9,510 nt of DNA, taken from NCBI GenBank assembly GCA_003343905.1, contig QAKI01000041.1, positions 1-9,510 on the forward strand. Reading direction: 5' to 3'. This document shows, piece by piece, positions 1 through 5,498 of the stretch; within the stretch, counting starts at the first letter, position 1, and each line of letters opens with the position of its first letter. Made by a program: the position numbers and the translations under genes. The DNA is from Subdoligranulum variabile (GTDB taxonomy: Bacteria > Bacillota > Clostridia > Oscillospirales > Ruminococcaceae). The notes under the pieces were generated by a model. The model was not told the DNA's origin. It did no database searches and worked only from the letters and a program-made list of their open reading frames with translations.

Positions 1-621
1 CACAAGTGCTGTAAAGCCGCGGGAATCCGCTCAAAAGCCAGAAAACGCCGCTATCAGCGCCCTGGCGAGGAACATGTCCTCTTTGCCAACGAGGTCAAAG
101 GACGCTGGAATGCAACCCAGCCACTCCAGCTTGTTGTTTCCGATATGACCATGTTCAAAGTTGGGAACACCCATTGGGAGTGGACTATCCTGCTGGATAC
201 CTTTAATAACGAAATCTTAGCCCACAGCGTCACATCTCAAAGAGGAAGCAACAAGCCCTATTACGCTTGTCTCCAGGAATTGAAACGCCGCATGGACAAA
301 AGAGAAGAGCAGACATCCCAGGTAGTCTTGCACACCGACCAGGGAGCTGTCTACTCTTCACGGGCTTTTTGCCAGGCCCACCATGATTATAACATACTTC
401 GCTCTATGTCGCGAGGGGGAACTCCCACAGATAACCCAATTATTGAGGCCCTTAACGGCTGGATCAAGGAAGAGCTCTATCTTGACTTCGATTTGGCCCA
501 TACTGGTGATGTCCCCGCCCTCTTAAAAGTCTATGTTCAATACTTCAACAACCATCGTCCTGCTGCTGCTTTGGGCTATAAAAGCCCCGTTCAGACCTGT
601 ACTGAACGGGGCTTCTCCTAA
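1..621 (+). CDS. IS3-family transposase OrfB (DDE integrase), 5' part outside window
   Basis: This is the catalytic transposase of an IS3-family insertion sequence, which cuts and joins the element's ends through an RNase H-fold rve domain. The reading frame is open from base 1, so the start and the upstream OrfA lie outside the window. The three acidic residues can be seen: Asp in SDMT (142-144), Asp in LHTDQG (337-339) and Glu in DNPIIEALNGW (445-447). The last two are 35 residues apart, which is the DD35E spacing of this family. The motifs SMSRGGTPTDNP and WIKEELY also fit. The C-terminus, NNHRPAAALGYKSPVQ, is the usual IS3 ending. The last codons form a 12-bp hairpin (583-613). The visible part has no stop or frameshift, so the element may be functional. 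Confidence 0.95.
   Translation, partial: HKCCKAAGIRSKARKRRYQRPGEEHVLFANEVKGRWNATQPLQLVVSDMTMFKVGNTHWEWTILLDTFNNEILAHSVTSQRGSNKPYYACLQELKRRMDKREEQTSQVVLHTDQGAVYSSRAFCQAHHDYNILRSMSRGGTPTDNPIIEALNGWIKEELYLDFDLAHTGDVPALLKVYVQYFNNHRPAAALGYKSPVQTCTERGFS
583..613 (+). terminator. GC-rich hairpin in the transposase 3' end
   Basis: AGCCCCGTTCAG (583-594) and CTGAACGGGGCT (602-613) form a perfect 12-bp stem with a 7-nt loop, ending just before the transposase stop codon. There is no clean T-run directly after it (TCTCCTAAATTACTTTTC), so it is an imperfect intrinsic terminator. It could stop transposase transcription, or it could block outside transcription from entering the IS from the right. The inverted repeat is seen directly; its role is inferred. 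Confidence 0.5.
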
Positions 622-652
622 ATTACTTTTCTGTGTCTACTTTTGCTTGACA
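622..652 (+). mobile_element. Probable right terminal inverted repeat of the IS3-family element
   Basis: The stretch after the transposase stop ends in TGTCTACTTTTGCTTGACA. Read inward from the end this is TGTCAAGCAAAAGTAGACAC, which has the TG...CA termini usual for IS3-family ends. The left end is outside the window, so the pairing and the exact last base cannot be verified. The outermost six bases (647-652) are TTGACA, a perfect -35 hexamer pointing out of the element. No matching -10 lies 16-18 nt downstream. Confidence 0.5.
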
Positions 653-664
653 AGTGCAAGAAGA

Positions 665-1069
665 ATGGAAAAAGGAACCTCTTTTGGCAACGCGCTTCGC
701 CGACTGCGCCTAAGCTGCGGCCTGACCCAGCAGGCGGTAGCGGATGCCTTGCATGTGAACCGGGCCACGTACACCTATTACGAGCTGGGCAAAACCCAGC
801 CGGATTTCCAGCAGCTTGAAAAAATCGCCCAGGTGTTTGGCGTGAACCTGGAAACCCTGTCTAGGATACTAGTTGACCCGGAGAGCACTCACTCTTGGGA
901 AGTGTCGGTGAGAGCGCCGAAAAAGGTCGCTCCCCAGCCAGAAACCCTGAGCCAGCTCACGGCAGAGGAAAAATCCCTCATCGCGCTGTACCGGCTGTGC
1001 GATGAGGGAGGGAAACAAGAGATACGAAAGGCGGCTCGGGCGGCTCGTAGTTGGAATAAACAACGGTAA
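665..1069 (+). CDS. XRE-family helix-turn-helix regulator
   Basis: This is a 134-aa DNA-binding regulator. Residues about 5-62 form an HTH_3/XRE domain: FGNALRRLRLSCGLTQQAVA, then NRATYTYYELGKTQPDF as the recognition-helix part, then LEKIAQVFGVNLETL. The C-terminus has the LTAEEKSLIALYRLCDEGGK pattern, common behind Firmicute XRE domains and probably used for dimerisation. ATG 665 is chosen because MEKGTSFGNALRRLR is a natural start for this family. The open frame runs back into the IS, but that part is IS sequence. No Shine-Dalgarno precedes the ATG, and the presumed IS end is 12 nt upstream, so the native promoter and RBS were probably displaced. Its targets are unknown. Confidence 0.85.
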   Translation: MEKGTSFGNALRRLRLSCGLTQQAVADALHVNRATYTYYELGKTQPDFQQLEKIAQVFGVNLETLSRILVDPESTHSWEVSVRAPKKVAPQPETLSQLTAEEKSLIALYRLCDEGGKQEIRKAARAARSWNKQR

Positions 1070-1071
1070 AG

Positions 1072-1106
1072 AGGCCAGGCTATCCTATGTGTTCCCCTGG
1101 TTTTTT
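1072..1106 (+). terminator. Weak intrinsic terminator after the XRE gene
   Basis: CCAGG (1075-1079) can pair with CCTGG (1096-1100), and G-U pairs can extend the stem outward. Six Ts follow directly (1101-1106). The stem is short and the loop is long, so termination would be weak. It sits just behind the regulator stop codon, as expected for its terminator. Confidence 0.4.
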
Positions 1107-1158
1107 CCATATGTTCCGCTATGCTAAAAACAGTTATTTATAAGGAGGAATTCGGAAT

Positions 1159-1245
1159 ATGTGGTTTTGGCAGCGCAACCGCGGCTGGCAGGAGGAAGCT
1201 TTGGCCTTCAAGGGAAAACCGGTTGCGGCAAAAGCAGGCAAATAA
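1159..1245 (+). CDS. 28-aa small protein with a strong RBS
   Basis: A 29-codon frame starts with ATG 1159 and ends with TAA 1243-1245. AAGGAGG (1142-1148) lies 10 nt before the ATG, which is a near-perfect ribosome binding site. The peptide begins MWFWQRNRGWQEEA and ends KPVAAKAGK; it is rich in Trp at the front and in Lys/Ala at the back. It has no signal peptide or membrane segment. I do not recognise a family. It lies 90 nt behind the XRE gene on the same strand. Its last 38 bases overlap the opposite-strand truncated signal-peptide ORF, so a junction falls here and this ORF may itself be a clipped N-terminus. Confidence 0.55.
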   Translation: MWFWQRNRGWQEEALAFKGKPVAAKAGK

Positions 1246-1276
1246 CCAGCAACATGCTAATCCATCGCTTTTTCAT
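1208..1276 (-). pseudogene. Truncated start of an exported protein (signal peptide only)
   Basis: On the minus strand, AGGAGG (1286-1291) sits 9 nt before ATG 1276. The ATG opens a frame beginning MKKRWISMLLVIC and continuing with leucines, then a stop at 1208-1210 after 22 codons. The start is a typical Clostridia export signal (positive charge, then a hydrophobic stretch), but no cleavage site or mature protein follows. It lies 28 nt after the stop of the large lipoprotein gene, the normal spacing for the next gene of that operon. I infer that the gene was cut off at about 1240, where the sequence becomes that of the plus-strand small ORF. The function of the lost protein cannot be told. 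Confidence 0.6.
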
Positions 1277-1304
1277 TTTACTCATCCTCCTAAATAGTTT
1301 TCAT

Positions 1305-2598
1305 TTACTCTGCTCTTGTAAGTTGAACTATACCTCCACCTCCTGTCCAATATACTCCGCATTTATATTCATCGTCATCGTAAACCCCCATATATATTTC
1401 ATACATATCTTTTAATTCAGAATCTTCATCCATTACATCTACTTCGTAGACACCAGGCGAATTATCTAGAAACACCACACCTAATCCATTACTAGACGTT
1501 ACACAAGAATATATATTCTCTCCATAAAAGTCATTAATATATATCGAATCGCTAACAATATCAAAAGAAAAAACTTGTTCCTCGTTATCATTTGGAATAA
1601 ACGAATTCGCTATTTCTCCTATTTCTAGAAAGATGTCATATTCGTATCTGTAGTTATCTGCCCAATATTCTCCCCCTGTTGCAGTCCATGTCCCCTTTAG
1701 TGACCAATCCACAGATACTAGGTTTTCAAGAATGTCGCTGAATGAGTAATGCCACCCATATGAATAGTCTTCATTTTCAACCTTAAACGTGAGTGGGATA
1801 GAAATTTCATATTCTTCGCTGCCCAATTCGAAATCGCGGTACGCCTTATAATATTGTGTTTCCTTGCGGTTCTCCCAGTCTGTGTCGATGTGATCAAGCT
1901 CACATCTGTTATATCCCTTTTCTGTCAGCAACTCCAAAAAAGCATCCTCAGATGGACTGAAATCAGGAGTATAGAATGCGTTGTTGATGTTATAATATCG
2001 ACAGATCCACTCATCGTTCAATAAAATATATTCAACTGAACAAGTTGCTGTGTAGCGCATGGCTAAATTATAAGCAACAATGGTAAGATCGTAGGTCTTG
2101 ATATAGGTAGTTTCGTACGGAGAACTATCAAAATAACAGTGCTCATAATTGATCGTGTAATCTTCTATACTGAAGTTCAAAGTATTATCTTTATGGCTTG
2201 ACAAGAAAGGGTCATTATTGATGATATCCTCTTTAAGCTGTTCCGCAGGCAACCCTTGTATATCAAAAGGTCCTTCGGGATACTGGCTTAGTTCCTCTAA
2301 AAAACCATCCTTCGTTATAGAGTTCATAATTGAGAATATAACTTAGTGTAAAAGAAAACTCATTATTGCCTCCTTCCACAGTTACATACACCTCATCAGT
2401 ATTGTTCTCAGTGTCTGTTTTCCTTTTGATAATCTCACAACTGGTAATCTCCGCTGTTGAGGATATAAACTGGTCGCTGGCCTTTAGATCTTCAATGATG
2501 CCTTTCTCGTTTTTTGGCGTGCTACTGCAACCGGTTAACACACAGAACATTGTCAGCACGATTAGGGTTAATAATACCCAATTCCATCTTCTTTTCAT
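1305..2598 (-). pseudogene. Large lipoprotein gene, broken by a +1 T-run frameshift
   Basis: Two overlapping frames form one gene of about 430 codons. It starts at ATG 2598 (MKRRWNWVLL) behind AGGAAGG, and a lipobox, VLTGC, shows export and lipid anchoring. The first frame reads to YNEGWFF and then runs into nonsense ending at 2263. The second frame takes over with LEELSQYPEGPFDIQGLP and runs to a stop at 1305. The switch falls in six Ts (plus-strand A6, 2299-2304); five Ts would restore one protein reading NEGWFLEEL. The sequence shows at least two similar units with the pattern acidic helix, then strands ending in Y-x-L-x-x-E-W (SYILNYELYNEGW; SVEYILLNDEW). No enzymatic motif is seen and I cannot name a family. 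It is probably a cell-surface protein. The frameshift may be a true mutation, phase variation or a sequencing error. Confidence 0.75.
2299..2304 (-). other. Frameshift site in a T6 homopolymer
   Basis: On the coding (minus) strand the bases are TGG TTT TTT AGA. Removing one T gives TGG TTT TTA GAG and joins the two frames of the lipoprotein gene without loss. The lower frame downstream stays open for about 330 codons, so the decay is recent or the slip is reversible. Confidence 0.75.
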
Positions 2599-2649
2599 TT
2601 TCTGCCCTTCCTCATCATCAGTATCCTTAAACACATCTCATAGGCCGAA

Positions 2650-3036
2650 TTAACTGGGGCTAATGCTGGATTTCACTATAACCCATTCTCCATTGTCCAA
2701 TCCATAAGTCAGTTCAACTTTGCATTGAATCTTATCAGGGGGGTCCTGGTCGCTGAACAAACTGACGATCACATCAACCTCCCACATTTTCTCCCCGTCA
2801 ACTGTTATTTCCTCGGACTCAATGAAATAGCTATCGGCCATAATATCGAATTGTGAAAGGTCATATTGTAAAGAAATTAATCTCAAGGCTGTTTCTTCAA
2901 TATCTTCCTGACTCACACTCATATTGAAGTAAGGTGTACTGTCACATCCTGATAGGGATAGGATAAGGACAACCAGAAAAGCTACAGTTGCGTTTCTCAA
3001 GTGGCTACGCAGTTGTTTTAGTGGAAATGGTTTCAT
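2650..3036 (-). CDS. Small lipoprotein of unknown function, 128 aa
   Basis: This is an exported, lipid-anchored protein. The N-terminus has basic residues (KQLRSHLRN), a hydrophobic stretch (TVAFLVVLILSL) and a lipobox, LSGC, with Cys at about residue 31. ATG 3036 is preceded by AGGAGA with 7 nt spacing. The mature part of about 98 residues is acidic. It contains SQEDIEETALRLISL, then alternating strands ending in VELTYGLDNGEWVIVK, the same strand pattern ending in E-W that recurs in the neighbouring large lipoprotein. That likeness suggests both belong to one fold family, but this is judged by eye. The gene is intact and 51 nt upstream of the large lipoprotein gene, in an apparent minus-strand operon. 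Confidence 0.8.
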   Translation of the reverse strand: MKPFPLKQLRSHLRNATVAFLVVLILSLSGCDSTPYFNMSVSQEDIEETALRLISLQYDLSQFDIMADSYFIESEEITVDGEKMWEVDVIVSLFSDQDPPDKIQCKVELTYGLDNGEWVIVKSSISPS

Positions 3037-3089
3037 TTTATTCTCTCCTAAATCGCGTTACGATCTCTTGAAATGCTTCTTTCTCTATG

Positions 3090-3275
3090 TCATAAAGGTA
3101 AATTCATTTCGTATTCAACTAACGCAGCAGTAAAATCTTCGTTGTCAGGAAAAAAAGACAAGCCACTATGAATTACCTCGATAGCTGCTTCATATCCTTC
3201 AACTTGAAATGCATTTTCCGCTTCTTTCAAAATCTTTTGAACAAATTCTGCGGAGAGTGTATCCAGTTGGGAGAC
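3090..3275 (-). pseudogene. 3' remnant of a TPR-like gene
   Basis: An open minus-strand frame of about 61 codons ends with TGA at 3090-3092 and is bounded upstream by TAA at 3276-3278. It has no usable start codon or RBS. The translation includes FVQKILKEAENAF and VEGYEAAIEVIHSGLSFFPD, a helix-turn-helix rhythm like a tetratricopeptide unit, and ends EYEMNLPL. It lies 53 nt before the 128-aa lipoprotein gene on the same strand, so it is probably the end of the preceding operon gene after loss of its front. Codon choice and the amphipathic pattern argue for real former coding sequence. Confidence 0.5.
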
Positions 3276-3308
3276 TTAGGATTATAGTCATATCAGCACC
3301 TTCTTTTA

Positions 3309-3356
3309 ACACAAATGGTGTACCTAAGACCAAAACAGTCCGGCACACCATTGTGT
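3309..3356. repeat. Imperfect inverted repeat downstream of the second XRE gene
   Basis: ACACAAATGGTGT (3309-3321) pairs with ACACCATTGTGT (3345-3356) with one bulged base, and the stem extends inward through ACC/GGC with one mismatch. It is placed where the minus-strand XRE gene (ending at 3377) should terminate, but there is no proper T-run on either strand after the stem. It could be a weak terminator or a protein-binding site. The rest of 3276-3376 shows nothing else that I can support. Confidence 0.45.
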
Positions 3357-3376
3357 GAAAAATCAATTATATAATA

Positions 3377-3730
3377 TCATAATTCCTTTCGTTTGTCATC
3401 ATTTTGACCTTGGCAAATGTGTATTAAATGTTCAATCAGTGCCAAAATTATGTCAACATCCTCCTCCGAGCACAATTCCATCGCATCTGCTATTCTTTGA
3501 GGAACTTTTTTCAATATCATATTTCCCATTAAAAAATAATCAGGAGAAGCATCAAGTATATCACAAATTTGAACAAACAAAGTGATACTGGGATTATGAT
3601 TTCCTCTTTCAATTTCACAAAGATGGTTATTCGATATACCTAGTTTTTCAGCAAGCTCGTTTTGTTGAAGATGTTTTTGTGCACGCCGTTTGGCGATCCT
3701 TCTCCCAACATTCCTTGATAAATACTCCAT
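3377..3730 (-). CDS. XRE-family helix-turn-helix regulator (Cro/C1-type)
   Basis: This is a 117-aa regulator. Residues about 5-65 are a clear XRE domain: NVGRRIAKRRAQKHLQQNEL, AEKLGISNNHLCEIERGNHN, then PSITLFVQICDILDASPDYFL. The C-terminal part, RIADAMELCSEEDVDIILAL, is the helical tail common in these proteins. I chose ATG 3730 (MEYLSRN) because AAGGTG lies 6 nt before it; the ATG two codons earlier abuts the same AAGGTG with no spacing, and an upstream extension has no RBS. It reads away from the ssb promoter region, so it could control both its own gene and the rightward operon. It shares only the general fold with the other XRE protein in the window. Confidence 0.87.
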   Translation of the reverse strand: MEYLSRNVGRRIAKRRAQKHLQQNELAEKLGISNNHLCEIERGNHNPSITLFVQICDILDASPDYFLMGNMILKKVPQRIADAMELCSEEDVDIILALIEHLIHICQGQNDDKRKEL

Positions 3731-3774
3731 GACCATCACCTTAAATATCATCTTAGCAAAGAACGAACTAAAAG

Positions 3775-3792
3775 TTGACAATCTTGACAATC
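3775..3792. repeat. Perfect 2 x 9 bp tandem repeat upstream of the XRE gene, possible operator
   Basis: TTGACAATC occurs twice head to tail (3775-3783 and 3784-3792), 45 nt before the XRE start. Head-to-tail sites in a regulator's own 5' region suggest an operator. Each copy also holds TTGACA on the plus strand; the second has TATTAC after 17 nt (3807-3812), a possible rightward promoter of moderate quality. On the minus strand a promoter for the XRE gene could be TTTACG with TTAGAT, but this is weak. The remainder of 3793-3899 is AT-rich without a supportable gene. Confidence 0.5.
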
Positions 3793-3899
3793 TAACGAGG
3801 AATTATTATTACGTAAATTCAGTGGGGGATTTCATCTAAAGTCATCTGTCGCATGTGTAATTTCATCTTTTGCGCTGCTTTCTTTATTTTTATATATGG

Positions 3900-3922
3900 T
3901 TTATTTGATTAATGCAAATAAA
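3900..3922. promoter_or_regulatory. 8-bp-arm palindrome upstream of the ssb promoter, possible operator
   Basis: TTTATTTG (3900-3907) and CAAATAAA (3915-3922) are perfect inverted repeats around a 7-nt spacer, ATTAATG. It lies 24 nt before the -35 box of the rightward promoter. The symmetry suits a dimeric XRE regulator or an AT-rich UP-type region. No binding evidence is available. Confidence 0.4.
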
Positions 3923-3946
3923 TATATATATATCCAACTTTAACGG

Positions 3947-3975
3947 TTGACACCCCGACTCATGGGTGGTATAAT
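3947..3975 (+). promoter_or_regulatory. Perfect sigma-A consensus promoter for the ssb operon
   Basis: TTGACA (3947-3952), a 17-nt spacer and TATAAT (3970-3975) match the vegetative sigma factor consensus exactly. The upstream DNA (3903-3935) is very AT-rich and could act as an UP element. Transcription should start near 3981-3983, about 155 nt before the ssb start codon. Confidence 0.9.
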
Positions 3976-4022
3976 GAGGCCGTAAAGTTTCCAGGGTTTG
4001 TTAATTGCCCATAGTGACCTGT

Positions 4023-4106
4023 ATGCAAAGTGTCAAGGAGCCACGTGCTCTTTGGCACTTTTTTGTTTTCGGGCCCTTCCCTTCGAGGGTGGAAACTAAT
4101 TTTTAA
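4023..4106 (+). CDS. Possible leader peptide overlapping the leader terminator
   Basis: ATG 4023 opens a 27-codon frame that passes through the terminator hairpin; its middle reads KEPRALWHFFVFGPF. It ends with TAA at 4104-4106. If translated, ribosomes on it would melt the terminator and let RNA polymerase reach ssb. No Shine-Dalgarno is visible before the ATG, which weakens the case. It may be only a by-product of the hairpin sequence. Confidence 0.2.
   Translation: MQSVKEPRALWHFFVFGPFPSRVETNF
4027..4064 (+). terminator. Strong intrinsic terminator in the leader before ssb (attenuator)
   Basis: AAAGTGTCAAGGAGC (4027-4041) pairs along its whole length with GCTCTTTGGCACTTT (4047-4061), counting two G-U pairs, with loop CACGT. 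The right arm runs into six Ts (4059-4064). It lies between the promoter and ssb, so most transcripts would stop after about 83 nt unless read-through is induced. The hairpin is seen; attenuation or a small RNA is inferred. Confidence 0.85.
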
Positions 4107-4137
4107 AGCAGGCAAAGCCTGCAGAAAGGAGATCAAC

Positions 4138-4605
4138 ATGATCAAAGCTATCATCACAGGAGCTGTCATCTCCCAGGGGTATGAAAAGTCCCCAGCCCTA
4201 AAGTTCTCTGAGAAAGGGGACGCTGTCCGATTCCGTATCGGGAAGAAGGTCTACGACCCAAAAGAGGAGGGGAACCAACGATGGGTCAACCTACCGGTGA
4301 AAGCCTTTGGGAATCTCTGTGACCGCATTAAGAAAATGAAGCTGCAAGCTGGTTCCGCGGTGAACCTTCTGGGGCGGCTGGATGAGGACGAGTGGACGGA
4401 CAAAGATGGAGAATCGCGTCACACCATGGTCATTGTCTTGGACGAGATCGAGTACGCCTCCGGATCGGGACAGAAAAAGGAATCAGAACAAGGACCGGCA
4501 GACAATGGAAGCTCCGCTCCAGCGGAAGAGCCAAAGCAGAAAGAACCAGCTATGTTCACTGGTTTTGAGCCATTTTCCGGCACAAACCCTTTCTTCAACG
4601 ATTAA
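4138..4605 (+). CDS. ssb: Single-stranded DNA-binding protein (SSB-like)
   Basis: This is a 155-aa protein that would coat single-stranded DNA during transfer, replication or recombination. Residues 1 to about 108 form an OB-fold: MIKAIITGAVISQGYE, then VRFRIGKKVYDP, RWVNLPVKAFGNLCDRI, GSAVNLLGRLDEDEW and HTMVIVLDEIEYA. This is the SSB order of strands, although the first strands differ from the housekeeping SSB. A Gln/Glu/Pro-rich flexible linker follows, and the tail ends PFSGTNPFFND, a short acidic/aromatic tip in place of the usual DDDIPF. ATG 4138 has AAAGGAGA upstream; an in-frame GTG at 4030 lies within the leader hairpin and has no RBS. It is the first gene of the rightward operon. 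Confidence 0.85.
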   Translation: MIKAIITGAVISQGYEKSPALKFSEKGDAVRFRIGKKVYDPKEEGNQRWVNLPVKAFGNLCDRIKKMKLQAGSAVNLLGRLDEDEWTDKDGESRHTMVIVLDEIEYASGSGQKKESEQGPADNGSSAPAEEPKQKEPAMFTGFEPFSGTNPFFND

Positions 4606-4625
4606 AAATGAATCCGGCGTAAGCT

Positions 4626-4662
4626 ACGCACAGGTGTTTTCAGATTCCCTGTGCGTTTTCTT
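4626..4662 (+). terminator. Terminator-like hairpin between ssb and the membrane protein gene
   Basis: ACGCACAGG (4626-4634) and CCTGTGCGT (4648-4656) form a perfect 9-bp stem with a 13-nt loop, followed by TTTCTT. The run of Ts is short and interrupted, so termination is likely partial and would lower expression of the genes downstream relative to ssb. No new promoter is evident after it. Confidence 0.65.
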
Positions 4663-4688
4663 ATGTCCAAAGGAAAGGAAAAACGCAG

Positions 4689-5492
4689 ATGACAAACAAA
4701 GATTGGCAGCGCCACATGGCCTATGAAGCCTTGGTCATGTTAGGGGCGCTGGCTCTGCTCCTGTTTATGTGCAGACTGTGGCCCATTTTACTTTTGGTGA
4801 TTCTAGGTATCTTTGTGGCTATGCTTCGGCTGCTGTTTCTCAGCTCCCCAAAGGTGCAAAGCGCCCAACTGGAGAAACAGATCCCCCCATCCCCTTCGAC
4901 TTCCCCAACTCCGCGATCCCCTAAGGATGTGGAAGACGCCATGTCGTTTGGGGAACTGCAAACCAGGATTACCCAGTGGGTTCGGCGGGAATATCCCGAT
5001 GCCCGGTGGGTATGGAGGCAGGCGGACGCCAAAGCCAGGTTTCAGCGAGGTGAGGATCTGGGCATCTTGCTCAACCGGGCAGGAGGCTATCGAGAGGCGG
5101 AGATCAGTCTGCAAGGAAAACGCCTTTTTGAGATTCTGTATCTGTGTGCCCCTGAGGAGAAGCCTTTGGAGCCGCCAATACCGAGCCAAACACCCCAAGT
5201 GGAACAATCCCACCCAGAGCCGGATGAATCGACACCCTCTTCTCCAGAGCCGGAAGACTTCAGCCTAACAGCCTTTGAGTGGGTGGAGTCCCACCTTGGA
5301 GAGCTAAACGAACTATATAACGAGTGCATCGCTCAAAACCAGGAATACCTTCTTCTTACCGGCGGAGACTTGCCGGAACCAGCAGCCTGGCCTGCTCTAT
5401 GCCAGGAGCTGGTGGATAACGGATTATCCTGCCATTTCCAGGAGGAAGGAATTTATATCGAGATCACGCGGGAGAACCGCAGAAAGGATTGA
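4689..5492 (+). CDS. Two-helix membrane-anchored protein of unknown function
   Basis: This is a 267-aa protein I do not recognise. Residues about 10-28 (EALVMLGALALLLFMC) and 31-52 (WPILLLVILGIFVAMLRLLF) are two membrane helices separated by a tight turn, so both ends should face the same side, probably the cytosol. Residues about 82-152 form a compact region (FGELQTRITQWVRREYPDAR ... LFEILYLCAP). A Pro/Ser/Glu-rich linker follows (about 154-190), then a second domain, FEWVESHLGELNELYNE, ending in a strand (GIYIEITREN). A loose RBS, AAAGGAAAGG, precedes the ATG. The stop is 6 nt before the next start, whose RBS lies in the end of this gene, so translation is probably coupled to the AAA+ ATPase. 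It may recruit that ATPase to the membrane. Confidence 0.75.
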   Translation: MTNKDWQRHMAYEALVMLGALALLLFMCRLWPILLLVILGIFVAMLRLLFLSSPKVQSAQLEKQIPPSPSTSPTPRSPKDVEDAMSFGELQTRITQWVRREYPDARWVWRQADAKARFQRGEDLGILLNRAGGYREAEISLQGKRLFEILYLCAPEEKPLEPPIPSQTPQVEQSHPEPDESTPSSPEPEDFSLTAFEWVESHLGELNELYNECIAQNQEYLLLTGGDLPEPAAWPALCQELVDNGLSCHFQEEGIYIEITRENRRKD

Positions 5493-5498
5493 CTTAGT

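Noticed and set aside
533..664. N-terminal extension of the first XRE protein into IS sequence
   Set aside because: The extension is an out-of-frame reading of the transposase 3' end and IS terminus; family-like sequence starts at the ATG at 665.
1161..1415. Plus-strand 84-codon frame overlapping the small ORF and the lipoprotein 3' end
   Set aside because: It runs across the cargo junction and antisense to the lipoprotein gene, with composition typical of reversed AT-rich coding sequence.
3836..3883. 15-codon minus-strand frame (MKLHMRQMTLDEIPH) in the region before the second XRE gene
   Set aside because: It has no Shine-Dalgarno, is very short, lies in AT-rich intergenic DNA and resembles no known family.
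4030..4137. Upstream in-frame GTG extension of ssb beginning at 4030
   Set aside because: It lies inside the terminator hairpin and has no ribosome binding site, whereas ATG 4138 has AAAGGAGA at good spacing and starts with the typical SSB first strand.
4382..4726. Plus-strand 114-codon frame overlapping ssb and the next gene start
   Set aside because: It is an alternative frame of ssb, with low-complexity translation and no RBS.
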